From contig NZ_JAIHON010000020.1 in NCBI RefSeq assembly GCF_021173675.1, forward strand, positions 62,001 through 126,000: a stretch of 64,000 nucleotides of DNA, given 5' to 3'. Made by a program: the position numbers and the translations under genes. A model generated the notes under the pieces. It made no database searches and was not told where the DNA came from. It worked only from the letters and a program-made list of their open reading frames with translations. Below, in pieces: positions 56,427 through 64,000 of this stretch; the stretch's first letter is position 1; each line of letters starts with the position of its first letter. The stretch is from Streptomyces lincolnensis (GTDB lineage: Bacteria; Actinomycetota; Actinomycetes; Streptomycetales; Streptomycetaceae).

Positions 56427-57923
56427 ATGCCCAGGACGCCCACTGACACGGCCGTTACCGCCTTGCCGTCAGGTCATCCGTCCCACCGCCACCGCTGGTG
56501 GATCCTCGCCGTCATCGGCGTCGCCCAGCTGATGGTCGTGCTGGACTCGACGATCGTGAACATCGCTCTGCCGTCCGCCCAGAAGGACCTGGGATTCTCC
56601 GACGGGGACCGGCAGTGGGTCGTCACCGCCTACGCGCTCGCCTTCGGCAGCCTGCTGCTGCTCGGCGGCCGGATAGCCGATCTCTTCGGCCGCAAGATGA
56701 CCTTCCTGGTCGGCCTTGTGGGCTTCGCCGGCGCCTCCGCGCTCGGCGGGGCCGCGAGCAGCTTCGAGATGCTCATCATCGCCCGGGCCGCGCAGGGTCT
56801 GTTCGGCGCGCTGCTCGCCCCGGCCGCCCTGTCCCTGCTGACCACGACCTTCACCGACGCCAAGGAACGAGCCAAGGCCTTCGGCGTCTACGGTGCCATC
56901 GCCGGTGCGGGCGGTGCCATCGGACTGCTCCTCGGCGGCGTGCTGACCGAGTACCTCGACTGGCGCTGGACCCTCTACGTCAACCTCGCCTTCGCGGCAG
57001 TCGCCTTCGTCGGCGGTGCGCTGCTGCTCCAGCGTGCCCGGCGCGACAAGAGCGTGACGATCGACATCCCTGGTGCTGTTCTGGTCTCTGGCGGTCTGTT
57101 CTGCCTGGTCTACGGCTTTTCCAACGCGGAGAGCCACGACTGGGACTCCTCGGCCACCTGGGGCTTCCTGCTCGCCGGAACCGTGCTGCTCGCCGCATTC
57201 ACCTGGTGGCAGACGCGCTCGGCCCACCCGCTGCTGCCGCTGCGGATCCTGCTCGACCGTAACCGGGGCGCCTCGTTCATCTCCGTGCTCATCACCGGCG
57301 CCGGAATGTTCGGTGTCTTCCTCTTCCTCACCTACTACCTGCAGCAGAGCCTGGCCTACACCCCCGTCAAGACCGGGCTGGCCTTCCTGCCGATGGTCGC
57401 CGGGCTCATGCTCGCCTCCACTCTCGCCTCCACCGCGCTGATCCCCCGGTTCGGGCCAAAGCCGGTGGTGCCGCTGGGGATGGGCATGGCCGCGGCCGGC
57501 ATGGCCTGGCTCACGGCGCTGGACCTGGGTAGCGGTTATGCCACGGACGTCCTGCCCCCGCTGGTCGTGGCGGGCCTCGGTCTCGGTCTGGTGATGGCCC
57601 CGTCCATGAGCCTGGCCACGGCAGGCGTGGGCGCGGAGGACGCCGGTGTCGCCTCGGCGGCCGTCAACACCATGCAGCAAGTGGGCGGCTCCCTCGGTAC
57701 CGCCCTGCTGAACACCCTCTCCACCAGCGCGGCCACGGACTATCTGGCCGGCAGGAACCCCAAGGACCCCGCTGTCGTCGCCCAGGCCAGTCTGGAGGCC
57801 TACTCCACTGCCTACTGGTGGTCGGCCGCGTTCTTCGTGGCGGGACTGGTCGTCAGCGTGCTGCTGTACCGGCGTGGGGCGCCCGCCGTGGACGCCAATG
57901 CCGCACCCGCGGTGCACATGTGA
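56427..57923 (+). CDS. DHA2-family MFS drug exporter
   Basis: A 498-aa transporter with about 14 hydrophobic segments. The first helix carries ILAVIGVAQLMVVLDSTIVNIALPSA, typical of DHA2 proton-drug antiporters. Motif A is GGRIADLFGRKMTFLVG, and GLFGALLAPAALSLLTTTF and GVYGAIAGAGGAIGLLLGGVLTE cover motifs B and C. It probably exports a toxic or antibiotic compound across the membrane. ATG 56427 has GGAG upstream. Its promoter lies within the palindrome at 56319-56358, leaving a leader of roughly 75 nt, and a strong hairpin follows the stop. Confidence 0.87.
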   Translation: MPRTPTDTAVTALPSGHPSHRHRWWILAVIGVAQLMVVLDSTIVNIALPSAQKDLGFSDGDRQWVVTAYALAFGSLLLLGGRIADLFGRKMTFLVGLVGFAGASALGGAASSFEMLIIARAAQGLFGALLAPAALSLLTTTFTDAKERAKAFGVYGAIAGAGGAIGLLLGGVLTEYLDWRWTLYVNLAFAAVAFVGGALLLQRARRDKSVTIDIPGAVLVSGGLFCLVYGFSNAESHDWDSSATWGFLLAGTVLLAAFTWWQTRSAHPLLPLRILLDRNRGASFISVLITGAGMFGVFLFLTYYLQQSLAYTPVKTGLAFLPMVAGLMLASTLASTALIPRFGPKPVVPLGMGMAAAGMAWLTALDLGSGYATDVLPPLVVAGLGLGLVMAPSMSLATAGVGAEDAGVASAAVNTMQQVGGSLGTALLNTLSTSAATDYLAGRNPKDPAVVAQASLEAYSTAYWWSAAFFVAGLVVSVLLYRRGAPAVDANAAPAVHM

Positions 57924-57942
57924 GGTCCCCTCACCGTGCGGA

Positions 57943-57970
57943 GCGGCTCGCCGGACCTCCGGCGAGCCGC
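57943..57970 (+). terminator. 12-bp perfect hairpin after the MFS gene
   Basis: GCGGCTCGCCGG, a 4-nt loop ACCT and the complementary CCGGCGAGCCGC, followed by TTT. It starts 19 nt after the exporter stop and is a convincing intrinsic terminator. Confidence 0.8.
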
Positions 57971-57974
57971 TTTC

Positions 57975-58172
57975 CGACACCGGTGCGGTGGGCTCGTCGC
58001 TGAGCCGGGGGAGCAGGATCCGGAAGGTGGTGCCCTGGCGAGGGGCCGAGTCGACCTCGACGTGGCCGTCGTGGGCGGCGACCAGGGAATGGACGATGGT
58101 CAGGCCGAGATCCGAGGGCTGGGGACGGCGGCCGTCGTGCCGGCGAGGACGGAGTGCTGTGCCCGCCAGCAC
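57975..58172 (-). pseudogene. C-terminal fragment of a sensor histidine kinase
   Basis: The minus strand encodes LGLTIVHSLVAAHDGHVEVDSAPRQGTTFRILLPRL, the G2 box and last strands of a HATPase_c domain. Everything upstream (H-box, N-box) is missing at about 58120-58170, so it cannot function. Confidence 0.65.
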
Positions 58173-58202
58173 GCGGTTCCTGCTTTGAGCATGTTGGGGG
58201 TG

Positions 58203-58463
58203 TCAGGCCTGAGGGCCTGCGGGCCCGATGCTGCGCAGCAGCCGCTCTCCGGACTCGCGGAGCTTCTCCTTGACCTCGTCCAGGCTGGAGGTGAGCAGGG
58301 CATGGTCGCGTTTGCGCCCGCAGCCGCCGGGCTGACTGTGCTCATGGTGGCTGGCGCGGTGGTGCACCTGCGCCATGGCGACCCGCTCGTGCAGGGCCTG
58401 CCCGCCGTCGTATTGGCCCTGACGGCGGTGGCGTACACCGGGGTGGCGATCGCCGAAGGCTGA
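58203..58463. pseudogene. Two abutted gene ends, including a DoxX-like C-terminus
   Basis: On the minus strand 58203-58290 reads LDEVKEKLRESGERLLRSIG with a stop, the tail of an unidentified protein. On the plus strand ~58305-58463 reads APAAAGLTVLMVAGAVVHLR, then PAVVLALTAVAYTGVAI, resembling the last two transmembrane helices of DoxX-like proteins. Neither has a start. They meet tail-first, as expected after deletion of intervening DNA. Confidence 0.45.
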
Positions 58464-58527
58464 CGGACCGGGACGGGCGCCGCCTGGAGAGCGAAGCTGT
58501 CGATGCCCGACAGCTCACGGGCCTCTT

Positions 58528-60708
58528 GTGGGGCGTACCGTCGACAGTGTGCAGTACACGGCCGCACACCTCGTGTCCCGTGTCGCCGGCGACCTCGGGC
58601 CGAAGGCGGACGAGGTGATCGCCGACGTGTTGCGGTGCCTGCGGAGTGAGGTTCCTGAGCTGTGGAGTAATCCGGATCTCGTCCGCATGACGTCTGAGAA
58701 CGTCGCCGAGCATGTCGTCGGCGTGCTGGCCGGCCTGGAATACGGCATCGACCCGCGCGAGATAGATCGGCCGGCCGCCGAGCTGGAACGCGCACGTCAA
58801 CTGGCCCGTTACGGCACGCCGGTCACAGCGCTGCTGCGGGCCTTCCGGCTCGGTCAGGGCATAGTCCTGGACAAAATGCTTGCCGAAATCGCGCGGGTGA
58901 CGAAGGACGCGGAGTTGGTCAGCGAAGCATCGCGCCTCCTGCTCGTGATGGCGAACGGATACGTGGACGACGCGTCCGAGCAGGGTGTCACGGCGTTCCA
59001 GGAGGAGCGAGACCGGCGACTGCAGCGGCGTCTGTCCTTGGTGAACGAGGCCGGTCTGCGCATCGGGACCACCCTGGACATCGCTCGCACCACCCAGGAA
59101 CTGGCAGACCTCGCCCTCGAGCACTTCGCCGAGCTGGTCACCGTCGACCTGCTCGACTCCGTGGTGCACGGGCACGGCACTTCGGCGCCGGGTCCGCGAG
59201 TACTGAACCGGGCCGCGCAGGCGTCGACGCTGCAAGGAGGCCAGGAGCCGACGATTCGGGTGGGGGAGTGCCACACCTGCCCAGACGGATCGGTCACGGC
59301 CCGCGCCCTGACCACCGGCCGGCCCTCCCGGTACACGGCGACACCGACGGATCCGGCCGACGACTTCGGCACTCGCCCTGCATGCTCGACGCTGGTGGTG
59401 CCGCTGAGCGCACGCGGCGTCACTCTTGGCGTCGCGAGGTTCTGCCGTCACCACGACCCGGTTCCCTTCGACGATGAGGATCTGTTCCTCGCCCAAGAGA
59501 TCGCGGCCAGGGCGGCCGTGGCCATCGACAATGCCCGCCGCTACACACACGCCCGTGCCACGGCCCTCACTCTCCAGCGCAGTCTGCTGCCACGGCGTAC
59601 GGCGGAGCAGGCTGCCGTCGAAGTCGCCTGCCGCTACCTGCCGGCCGGTGCCCAGGCCGGTGTGGGCGGCGACTGGTACGACGTGATCCCGTTGTCCGGT
59701 GCTCGGGTTGCCCTGGTGGTGGGCGACGTGGTCGGCCACGGCATCCACGCCGCCGCCACGATGGGGCGCCTGCGGACCGCGGTCCGCACCCTCGCCGACA
59801 TCGACCTGCCTCCCGAGGAACTGCTGACACACCTGGACGACGTCGTCATCCGCCTGTCCGCCGAAGTCTCGGCCGACCCGGACGCCGAAACGACCGGGGA
59901 CATCGGCGCCACATGCCTGTACGCCGTCTACGACCCTGTCGACGGCCATTGCTCCCTGGCCCGCGCGGGGCACGTGCCGCCCGCCGTAGTGCACGGAGAC
60001 GGAACCGTCGATCTCCTGACCATGCCGCACGGCCCGCCGCTGGGCCTGGGTGGCCTGCCGTTCGAGGCGGCGGAGGTCGACCTTCCCGAAGGTAGCCTCC
60101 TCGCTCTGTACACCGACGGCCTGGTCGAAGCCCGCGACCGCGATATCGAGGCGGGCCTCACCCTCCTTTGCCACGCTCTCGCGCAACCCTCCGCATCCCT
60201 GGAGGCCGCCTGCGACAGCGTGCTCCAGGCCTTGCTGCCCGCAGCAGGTCTGCCTCGCGACGACATCGCCCTGCTGCTGACCCGCACCCGCGTCCTCGGG
60301 GACGGCCAGGTCGCAGCCTGGGACGTGGACGCCGACCCGGCAGCCGTCGCCCAGGTCCGTAGGAGCGCAGCCCGGCAGCTGGCCGCCTGGGGACTGGAGG
60401 ACCTCGATTTCGTCACCGAACTGGTGGTCAGCGAACTGGTCACCAACGCCATCCGCTACGGCCGGCCCCCCATCCGCCTGCGCCTCATTCGGGACTGCTC
60501 CCTACTGGTCGAGGTGTCCGACGCTGGCAGCACCACCCCCCACCTGCGCCGTGCCCGCGCCTTCGATGAAGGCGGACGCGGCCTGCTGCTCGTCGCCCAG
60601 CTCACCGAACGTTGGGGAACGCGTCATGCCCGGCAGGGCAAGACGGTCTGGGCCGAGCTGGGCGAGGAGAATCACGCCGAGCCCTCGGAGCCGGCCTTCC
60701 GCCTGTAG
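58528..60708 (+). CDS. Multidomain SpoIIE-type PP2C phosphatase with GAF and anti-sigma-type ATPase
   Basis: A 726-aa signalling protein. Residues ~1-170 form an all-helical sensor-like region (AEHVVGVLAGLEYGIDPREIDRP, TALLRAFRLGQGIVLDKMLAEI). A GAF-like domain spans ~175-340 (ACSTLVVPLSARGVTLGVARF). The SpoIIE phosphatase follows, with metal-binding GGDWYDVIPL (Asp ~382), VVGDVVGHGIHAAATMGRLR and LLALYTDGLVEARD. The C-terminus (~590-715) is an RsbW-like ATPase (ELVVSELVTNAIRYG, Asn ~639; DEGGRGLLLVAQL). Such proteins both dephosphorylate anti-anti-sigma factors and phosphorylate them, tuning stress sigma factors in Streptomyces. GTG 58528 is used; GTG 58549 is an alternative. Confidence 0.87.
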   Translation: MGRTVDSVQYTAAHLVSRVAGDLGPKADEVIADVLRCLRSEVPELWSNPDLVRMTSENVAEHVVGVLAGLEYGIDPREIDRPAAELERARQLARYGTPVTALLRAFRLGQGIVLDKMLAEIARVTKDAELVSEASRLLLVMANGYVDDASEQGVTAFQEERDRRLQRRLSLVNEAGLRIGTTLDIARTTQELADLALEHFAELVTVDLLDSVVHGHGTSAPGPRVLNRAAQASTLQGGQEPTIRVGECHTCPDGSVTARALTTGRPSRYTATPTDPADDFGTRPACSTLVVPLSARGVTLGVARFCRHHDPVPFDDEDLFLAQEIAARAAVAIDNARRYTHARATALTLQRSLLPRRTAEQAAVEVACRYLPAGAQAGVGGDWYDVIPLSGARVALVVGDVVGHGIHAAATMGRLRTAVRTLADIDLPPEELLTHLDDVVIRLSAEVSADPDAETTGDIGATCLYAVYDPVDGHCSLARAGHVPPAVVHGDGTVDLLTMPHGPPLGLGGLPFEAAEVDLPEGSLLALYTDGLVEARDRDIEAGLTLLCHALAQPSASLEAACDSVLQALLPAAGLPRDDIALLLTRTRVLGDGQVAAWDVDADPAAVAQVRRSAARQLAAWGLEDLDFVTELVVSELVTNAIRYGRPPIRLRLIRDCSLLVEVSDAGSTTPHLRRARAFDEGGRGLLLVAQLTERWGTRHARQGKTVWAELGEENHAEPSEPAFRL

Positions 60709-60901
60709 TCGGCGCCGAGTGGGGCGAGCTGCGAGACCAGCAACTGGCCACGGCATGCATTATGGCGTTGCTGCGCTGACGGCGCCCGTTTGCGCGACGG
60801 GATGAGGAGCGGGTTTCTCACCGAGGCTGTGCTCTCGTCAGCAGTCCACGGACACACCCTGCTGGGAGTTGGCGTCTTCCTCGGGAAGATCTCCTGCTGC
60901 G

Positions 60902-61085
60902 GCTGTGGGAACGAGTCCGCCCGGTCACCGGCGGCCGGCTGGTCATCGTGGGTCACGGTCCCGAACGGCAGAGACTCCAGGCGCAGGCCGGGCCCGGCGT
61001 GGTCATCTCCGCACGGGTGTCGGAAGAGCAGAGGCACCAACTGATTTCCAGCCGAGGTTTAGCCGTCCTGCATGCTGGTGTTCAG
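60902..61085 (+). pseudogene. Fragment of a group-1 (GT4) glycosyltransferase
   Basis: An open stretch without start or stop reads GGRLVIVGHGPERQRLQAQAGP, then ARVSEEQRHQLISSRGLAVLHAG. This matches the LxIVGxGPExxxLxxLA block of the GT-B C-terminal domain. It stops at the end of the converging IclR gene. It is a relic. Confidence 0.55.
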
Positions 61086-61888
61086 GCCCTGGGCGTCGGC
61101 GCGGCGGGGACGGGGGCACCGAGGCCCCGCGACAGGGCGCGGGCTGTGGCCCGCAGAGCGGGAGAGATGAACCGTGACTCTGTGTGGCCCGCCGGTACGA
61201 CAACCGAGAGTGCCGCGACGACGTCTCCGGCCGCGCCTCGCACCGGCACTGCGGCAGCGAGCAGCGGGCGAGGTTCCTGTCGGTTGACGACGGCGATCCC
61301 GTTGCGGCGTACCTCGGCGAGGGCGCGGCGCAACGCGGCCGAGGAGAGGGGCACGCCTTCCGGTTCGTGGACCAGTGGTTGGGCGAGGTAGGTCTCCTGG
61401 AAGTCCGGGTCGGCATGGGCGAGGAGAACGAGACCGACCCCGGTGGAATGCAGCGGCAGACGGCCGCCCACGCGGTACAGCACATCGATGGCTTCACGCG
61501 CCGACAAACGTTCGACCAGGAGAGCTTCCATGCCGTCCAGGACGGCGAACAGGACGTGCTGGTGCGTCGCCTCGTACAGGTCCTCCATGAACGGGAGCGC
61601 CACCGTGCGCAGGCCGTGGGCGCGCGGGGCGAGCGAGGCTACTTCCCACAGACGCAGACCGACCACGAAACGGCCGTCGGGGTCCCGTTCCAGAGCCCCC
61701 CAGTGAAGCAGGCGCCGGGCGAGCCGGAGTGTCGTACTGGGCGGGGTGTCCGTGACCCGGCTCAGTTCGGCGAGAGTCATGGCGCGGCGGGTCTCGTTGA
61801 AGGCCGTGAGCAGAGCGAACGCCCGGTCGATCACCGGATCGCCATGGGCCGGCCGGCGACCCCGAGAGACGCTGGGGGGGTTCGTCAT
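61082..61888 (-). CDS. IclR-family transcriptional regulator
   Basis: A 268-aa IclR protein from ATG 61888. The winged-helix part is IDRAFALLTAFNETRRAMTLAELSRVTDTPPSTTLRLARRLLHWGALERDPDGRFVVG. The ligand-binding domain follows (HQHVLFAVLDGMEALLVERLSAREAIDVLYRVGGRLPLHSTGVGLVLLAH). IclR proteins commonly control aromatic or sugar-acid catabolism. It is divergent from cupin, esterase and ABC transporter genes, which it probably regulates through the inverted repeat between them. Confidence 0.88.
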   Translation of the reverse strand: MTNPPSVSRGRRPAHGDPVIDRAFALLTAFNETRRAMTLAELSRVTDTPPSTTLRLARRLLHWGALERDPDGRFVVGLRLWEVASLAPRAHGLRTVALPFMEDLYEATHQHVLFAVLDGMEALLVERLSAREAIDVLYRVGGRLPLHSTGVGLVLLAHADPDFQETYLAQPLVHEPEGVPLSSAALRRALAEVRRNGIAVVNRQEPRPLLAAAVPVRGAAGDVVAALSVVVPAGHTESRFISPALRATARALSRGLGAPVPAAPTPRA

Positions 61889-61926
61889 GCCTGCAGTCTC
61901 ACTCTTCGGGCCGCTCCCCGTACATT

Positions 61927-61968
61927 GCGGCAAGGTTTCGATCGCATGCCATTCAATGAAATTGCCGC
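61927..61968. promoter_or_regulatory. Interrupted inverted repeat upstream of the IclR gene
   Basis: GCGGCAA(GG)TTTC at 61927-61939 and GAAATTGCCGC at 61958-61968 match as complements apart from two extra bases. They lie in the 170-nt gap between the divergent iclR-type and cupin genes, the normal place for an IclR operator. Confidence 0.4.
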
Positions 61969-62058
61969 TGGTGCCGATCTGGTCGATCTCCCACTGTTAC
62001 CCCACACGTCGACGAGCCGCCTCTCAGGTTCCGAGCCGAGCCGATTCCGAGGAGACCC

Positions 62059-62604
62059 ATGACTGCGGAGTTCACACAGAGCGGTGTGGAGCAATTCTCC
62101 CTTCCGGGCAAGCCTGTGCCCTTCTTCCTGGAGGCAGGTGAGGGGGAGCGGGCGCACCTGTACGACTCACTGATCACCGTGCTGCTCAGCAAAGATGAGA
62201 CCGACGGACAGTTCGGAGTGTTCACCTACTCCGCTCCCAAGGGCGACGCGATCCCCACACATGCGCACGCCGATGTCCACGAGACGTTCTTCATACTCTC
62301 CGGGCGGGCTCGCGTGTGGATCCAGGACGCGCAAGGTGAGCGACACGAGAAGTTGCTGGGGACCGGCGACTTCGGCTACGTCCCGGCGGGCTGCCTGCAC
62401 ACCTTCCGTGTGGAGGCCGACGACACCCGGATCATGGGCGTGTCCAGCGGCGGTTTCGAGCGCTTCTTCGCCGCGTCCGGCACCCGTACGAACTCCCTGG
62501 AACTGCCGCAGCCGCCGTACGTCCCCTCCCCGGAGCAGATCGGCCGCGCGGCGCGCGAGTACGGCAACGACTTCCGGTTCGACCTGCGTCCCTTGGACGG
62601 CTGA
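62059..62604 (+). CDS. Cupin-domain protein (quercetin 2,3-dioxygenase-like)
   Basis: A 181-aa cupin. Motif 1 is THAHADVHETFFILSGRARVW, supplying the His/His/Glu metal ligands, and motif 2 is GDFGYVPAGCLHTFRVE with the final His. The C-terminal tail (PYVPSPEQIGRAAREYGNDF) resembles quercetinase-type dioxygenases from Streptomyces. The substrate is unknown. It starts at ATG 62059 and is followed after 1 nt by the esterase, so the two belong to one operon. Confidence 0.82.
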   Translation: MTAEFTQSGVEQFSLPGKPVPFFLEAGEGERAHLYDSLITVLLSKDETDGQFGVFTYSAPKGDAIPTHAHADVHETFFILSGRARVWIQDAQGERHEKLLGTGDFGYVPAGCLHTFRVEADDTRIMGVSSGGFERFFAASGTRTNSLELPQPPYVPSPEQIGRAAREYGNDFRFDLRPLDG

Positions 62605-62605
62605 C

Positions 62606-63553
62606 ATGGCCAGGCACGCCACACCGGTGCCCACCGAGGAAGTCACACCGGCGGGCACCCGGCTGCTGCGAGGGGTCGAGTACGCGACACCGGACGGTTT
62701 CCGCCCGCTCCTGCTCGATCTCCACCTCCCCGCCGCGCACCCTGCCGGGGGCCCCGTGCCGGTCGTTGTCTTCCTGCACGGTGGGGGCTGGCGGACCGGG
62801 AGTCGCGCTCGGTTCGGGTCGGCCTTCGAGGCGTGGGAGGTCAGTCCGTTCGACCTGCTCGCGGCGGCCGGCTTCGCGGTCGCCTCGATCGACTACCGGC
62901 TCAGCGCGGAGGCCGTCTTCCCCGCTCAACTGCACGACGGCAAAGCCGCCTTGCGCTGGGTGCGCGAGCACGCCGAGGAGCTGGGGCTCGACGCCGAACG
63001 GGTCGTGCTGTGGGGCGAGTCGGCCGGCGGCCATCTCGCCGCACTGCTCGGACTGACGGTCTGCCGACCGGAGCCGGAAACCGACTACGTGGTGGCTGGT
63101 CCGTACGCCGGCGTCGTCGGTGTCGTGGACTGGTACGGGCCCGCCGACCTGCGGACCATGCAAAGCCAGTCCCGCCCCGACGCCGTGACCGTGCCCGACG
63201 CGGCGGATTCCCGGGAGGCCCAGTTGATCGGGGCGCCCGTACCCGAGGCGCCCCGGCTTGCTGCGGAGGCGAGCCCGGTCACCTACGTCTGCTCCGCCGC
63301 TCCGCCGTTCCTGCTCGCCCACGGCACGGCCGACCGGTTCGTCCCGAGCGCCCAGAGTGAACAGCTCGCCCAGGCGCTGAGGGCCAGCGGCAGCGAGGTG
63401 ACCTTGCGGCTCATCGACTCCGTGGACCACCTGTGGGCCGGTCTGCCCGATCCGCGGACCGTCTTCGACGAGGCCCTGGACTTCGCCCTGCGCGTCTGCG
63501 CCCCGATCGCGGCACGCACCCCCCGCCGGCCCGCCGCCGTGCGCGCCTTCTGA
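62606..63553 (+). CDS. Alpha/beta-hydrolase (HSL-type esterase)
   Basis: A 315-aa esterase/lipase-like enzyme. The oxyanion HGGGW motif is VVVFLHGGGWRTGS, the nucleophile is in VLWGESAGGHLAALLGL, the acid in HGTADRFVPSAQSEQ and the His in DSVDHLWAG. There is no signal peptide. It probably hydrolyses an ester or lactone imported or made by the neighbouring genes. It starts at ATG 62606, 1 nt after the cupin stop. Confidence 0.85.
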   Translation: MARHATPVPTEEVTPAGTRLLRGVEYATPDGFRPLLLDLHLPAAHPAGGPVPVVVFLHGGGWRTGSRARFGSAFEAWEVSPFDLLAAAGFAVASIDYRLSAEAVFPAQLHDGKAALRWVREHAEELGLDAERVVLWGESAGGHLAALLGLTVCRPEPETDYVVAGPYAGVVGVVDWYGPADLRTMQSQSRPDAVTVPDAADSREAQLIGAPVPEAPRLAAEASPVTYVCSAAPPFLLAHGTADRFVPSAQSEQLAQALRASGSEVTLRLIDSVDHLWAGLPDPRTVFDEALDFALRVCAPIAARTPRRPAAVRAF

Positions 63554-63631
63554 CTCCACCCCCCGTCCCCACCCCCCGTCCCCGCCCGCCGGCATCGACC
63601 CGCCCAGGTCGTAGGCAAAGGAGCCTCGGTA

Positions 63632-64000
63632 ATGAATCGTTTCAAACTCTCCTCGGCAAGAAACAGCGTGCTCTTGGCAACCGCCGTCGCCCTCGCCTCC
63701 ACCGGTGTCACGGCCTGCAGCTCGTCCTCCGCGAGCGGGTCCTCGGCGTCCGCGTCGGACACCCTCACGGTCGGCATGGACGGCGACTCGGCCGCGAATG
63801 GCTACGACCCCGCGAAGTACACGGAGATGCGGCAGTTCTTCGAGAGCGTGTACGACTCGCTCTTCGTCAAGACCGCCGACGGCGGCGTCAAGCCGAGCCT
63901 GGCCACCAAGTTCGCGTACAACAAGGACAAGACGCAGCTGACCCTCACACTGCGCAAGGGAGTGACGTTCGCGGACGGCAGCACGCTCACCGCCGCCGTG
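63632..64000 (+). CDS. ABC transporter substrate-binding lipoprotein, family 5 (partial, runs off right edge)
   Basis: The first ~123 residues of an SBP_bac_5-type (oligopeptide/nickel) binding protein. A lipoprotein signal is present (MNRFKLSSARNSVLLATAVA, then LASTGVTACSSS, lipobox TAC). The mature part begins DTLTVGMDGDSAANGYDPAKY and continues FFESVYDSLFVKT, then LTLTLRKGVTFADG, all typical. ATG 63632 has AAAGGAG upstream. It probably starts an importer operon and supplies the substrate handled by the cupin and esterase under IclR control. Confidence 0.88.
   Translation, partial: MNRFKLSSARNSVLLATAVALASTGVTACSSSSASGSSASASDTLTVGMDGDSAANGYDPAKYTEMRQFFESVYDSLFVKTADGGVKPSLATKFAYNKDKTQLTLTLRKGVTFADGSTLTAAV

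Noticed and set aside
56469..58172. Minus-strand open frame of 567 codons
   Set aside because: Most of it is antisense to the MFS exporter. Only the first ~60 codons (histidine kinase tail) resemble a protein.
1..64000. Telomere or replication-origin sequence
   Set aside because: Although tap and tpg are present, no dense series of terminal palindromes or DnaA-box cluster was recognised.
1..64000. tRNA or rRNA genes as integration targets
   Set aside because: No cloverleaf with a TTC-arm or rRNA-like segment was noticed by eye; a covariance-model scan would settle it.

Overview
The window is high-GC DNA with Shine-Dalgarno-led genes, many GTG starts and 4-nt ATGA/GTGA overlaps. It encodes the telomere-associated protein Tap and the terminal protein Tpg of linear Streptomyces replicons. 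It is therefore best read as an accessory, telomere-proximal part of a Streptomyces chromosome arm or a linear plasmid. No telomere, rRNA, tRNA or CRISPR array was seen.

Layout. (a) 1-3.7 kb: the 5' part of a Tn7-like tnsB with its tnsA (minus strand), then one copy of a duplicated cassette (Cys-rich protein, divergent XRE regulator, DUF6083 gene). The DUF6083 gene is cut at 3685/3686, and the foreign sequence begins TGTGGG followed by short repeats, as expected of a Tn7-like end. (b) 3.7-21.7 kb: a defence-rich cargo-like block. It holds an NB-ARC STAND protein with a membrane partner, a tight three-gene operon (198-aa protein, nuclease-helicase, large TerD-tailed protein), IS5-type remnants, a 1.7-kaa NACHT protein with a nuclease-like N-terminus, and a PIN-like protein. 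(c) 21.9-32.8 kb: a complete Tn7-like core, tnsC-tnsB-tnsA and tniQ, all on the minus strand. A plus-strand three-gene operon (TIGR04255 family, HTH, unknown) sits between tnsA and tniQ, and a large SF2 helicase diverges from tniQ. (d) 32.8-39.2 kb: a decayed gajB fragment, a small membrane protein, a caspase-EACC1 pair, a Dyp-peroxidase remnant and an intact Gabija pair (gajA-gajB).

(e) 39.6-48.2 kb: replicon-end maintenance genes: tap-tpg, a histone-H1-like winged-helix protein, and the second, intact copy of the cassette, here followed by a 158-aa protein and an SF1 helicase. (f) 48.3-55.4 kb: an aromatic meta-cleavage pathway in two divergent arms. One arm is flavin hydroxylase, hydrolase and extradiol dioxygenase. 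The other is TetR, mhpD, mhpF and mhpE-type genes. Together they would turn a dihydroxylated aromatic into a carboxylic acid plus pyruvate and acetyl-CoA. (g) 55.4-61.1 kb: gene fragments, a TetR-controlled DHA2 drug exporter with a striking palindromic promoter/operator, and a SpoIIE-type phosphatase. (h) 61.1-64 kb: an IclR regulator divergent from cupin, esterase and ABC substrate-binding-protein genes; the last runs off the window.

Overall this looks like an arm hot-spot where Tn7-like transposition, duplication and deletion stacked several immunity systems beside the telomere-maintenance genes. The best candidates for undescribed systems are the operon at 6819-12203, the STAND/membrane pair at 4074-6561 and the operon at 26702-29204. 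All function calls come from reading translated motifs; no database search was run.
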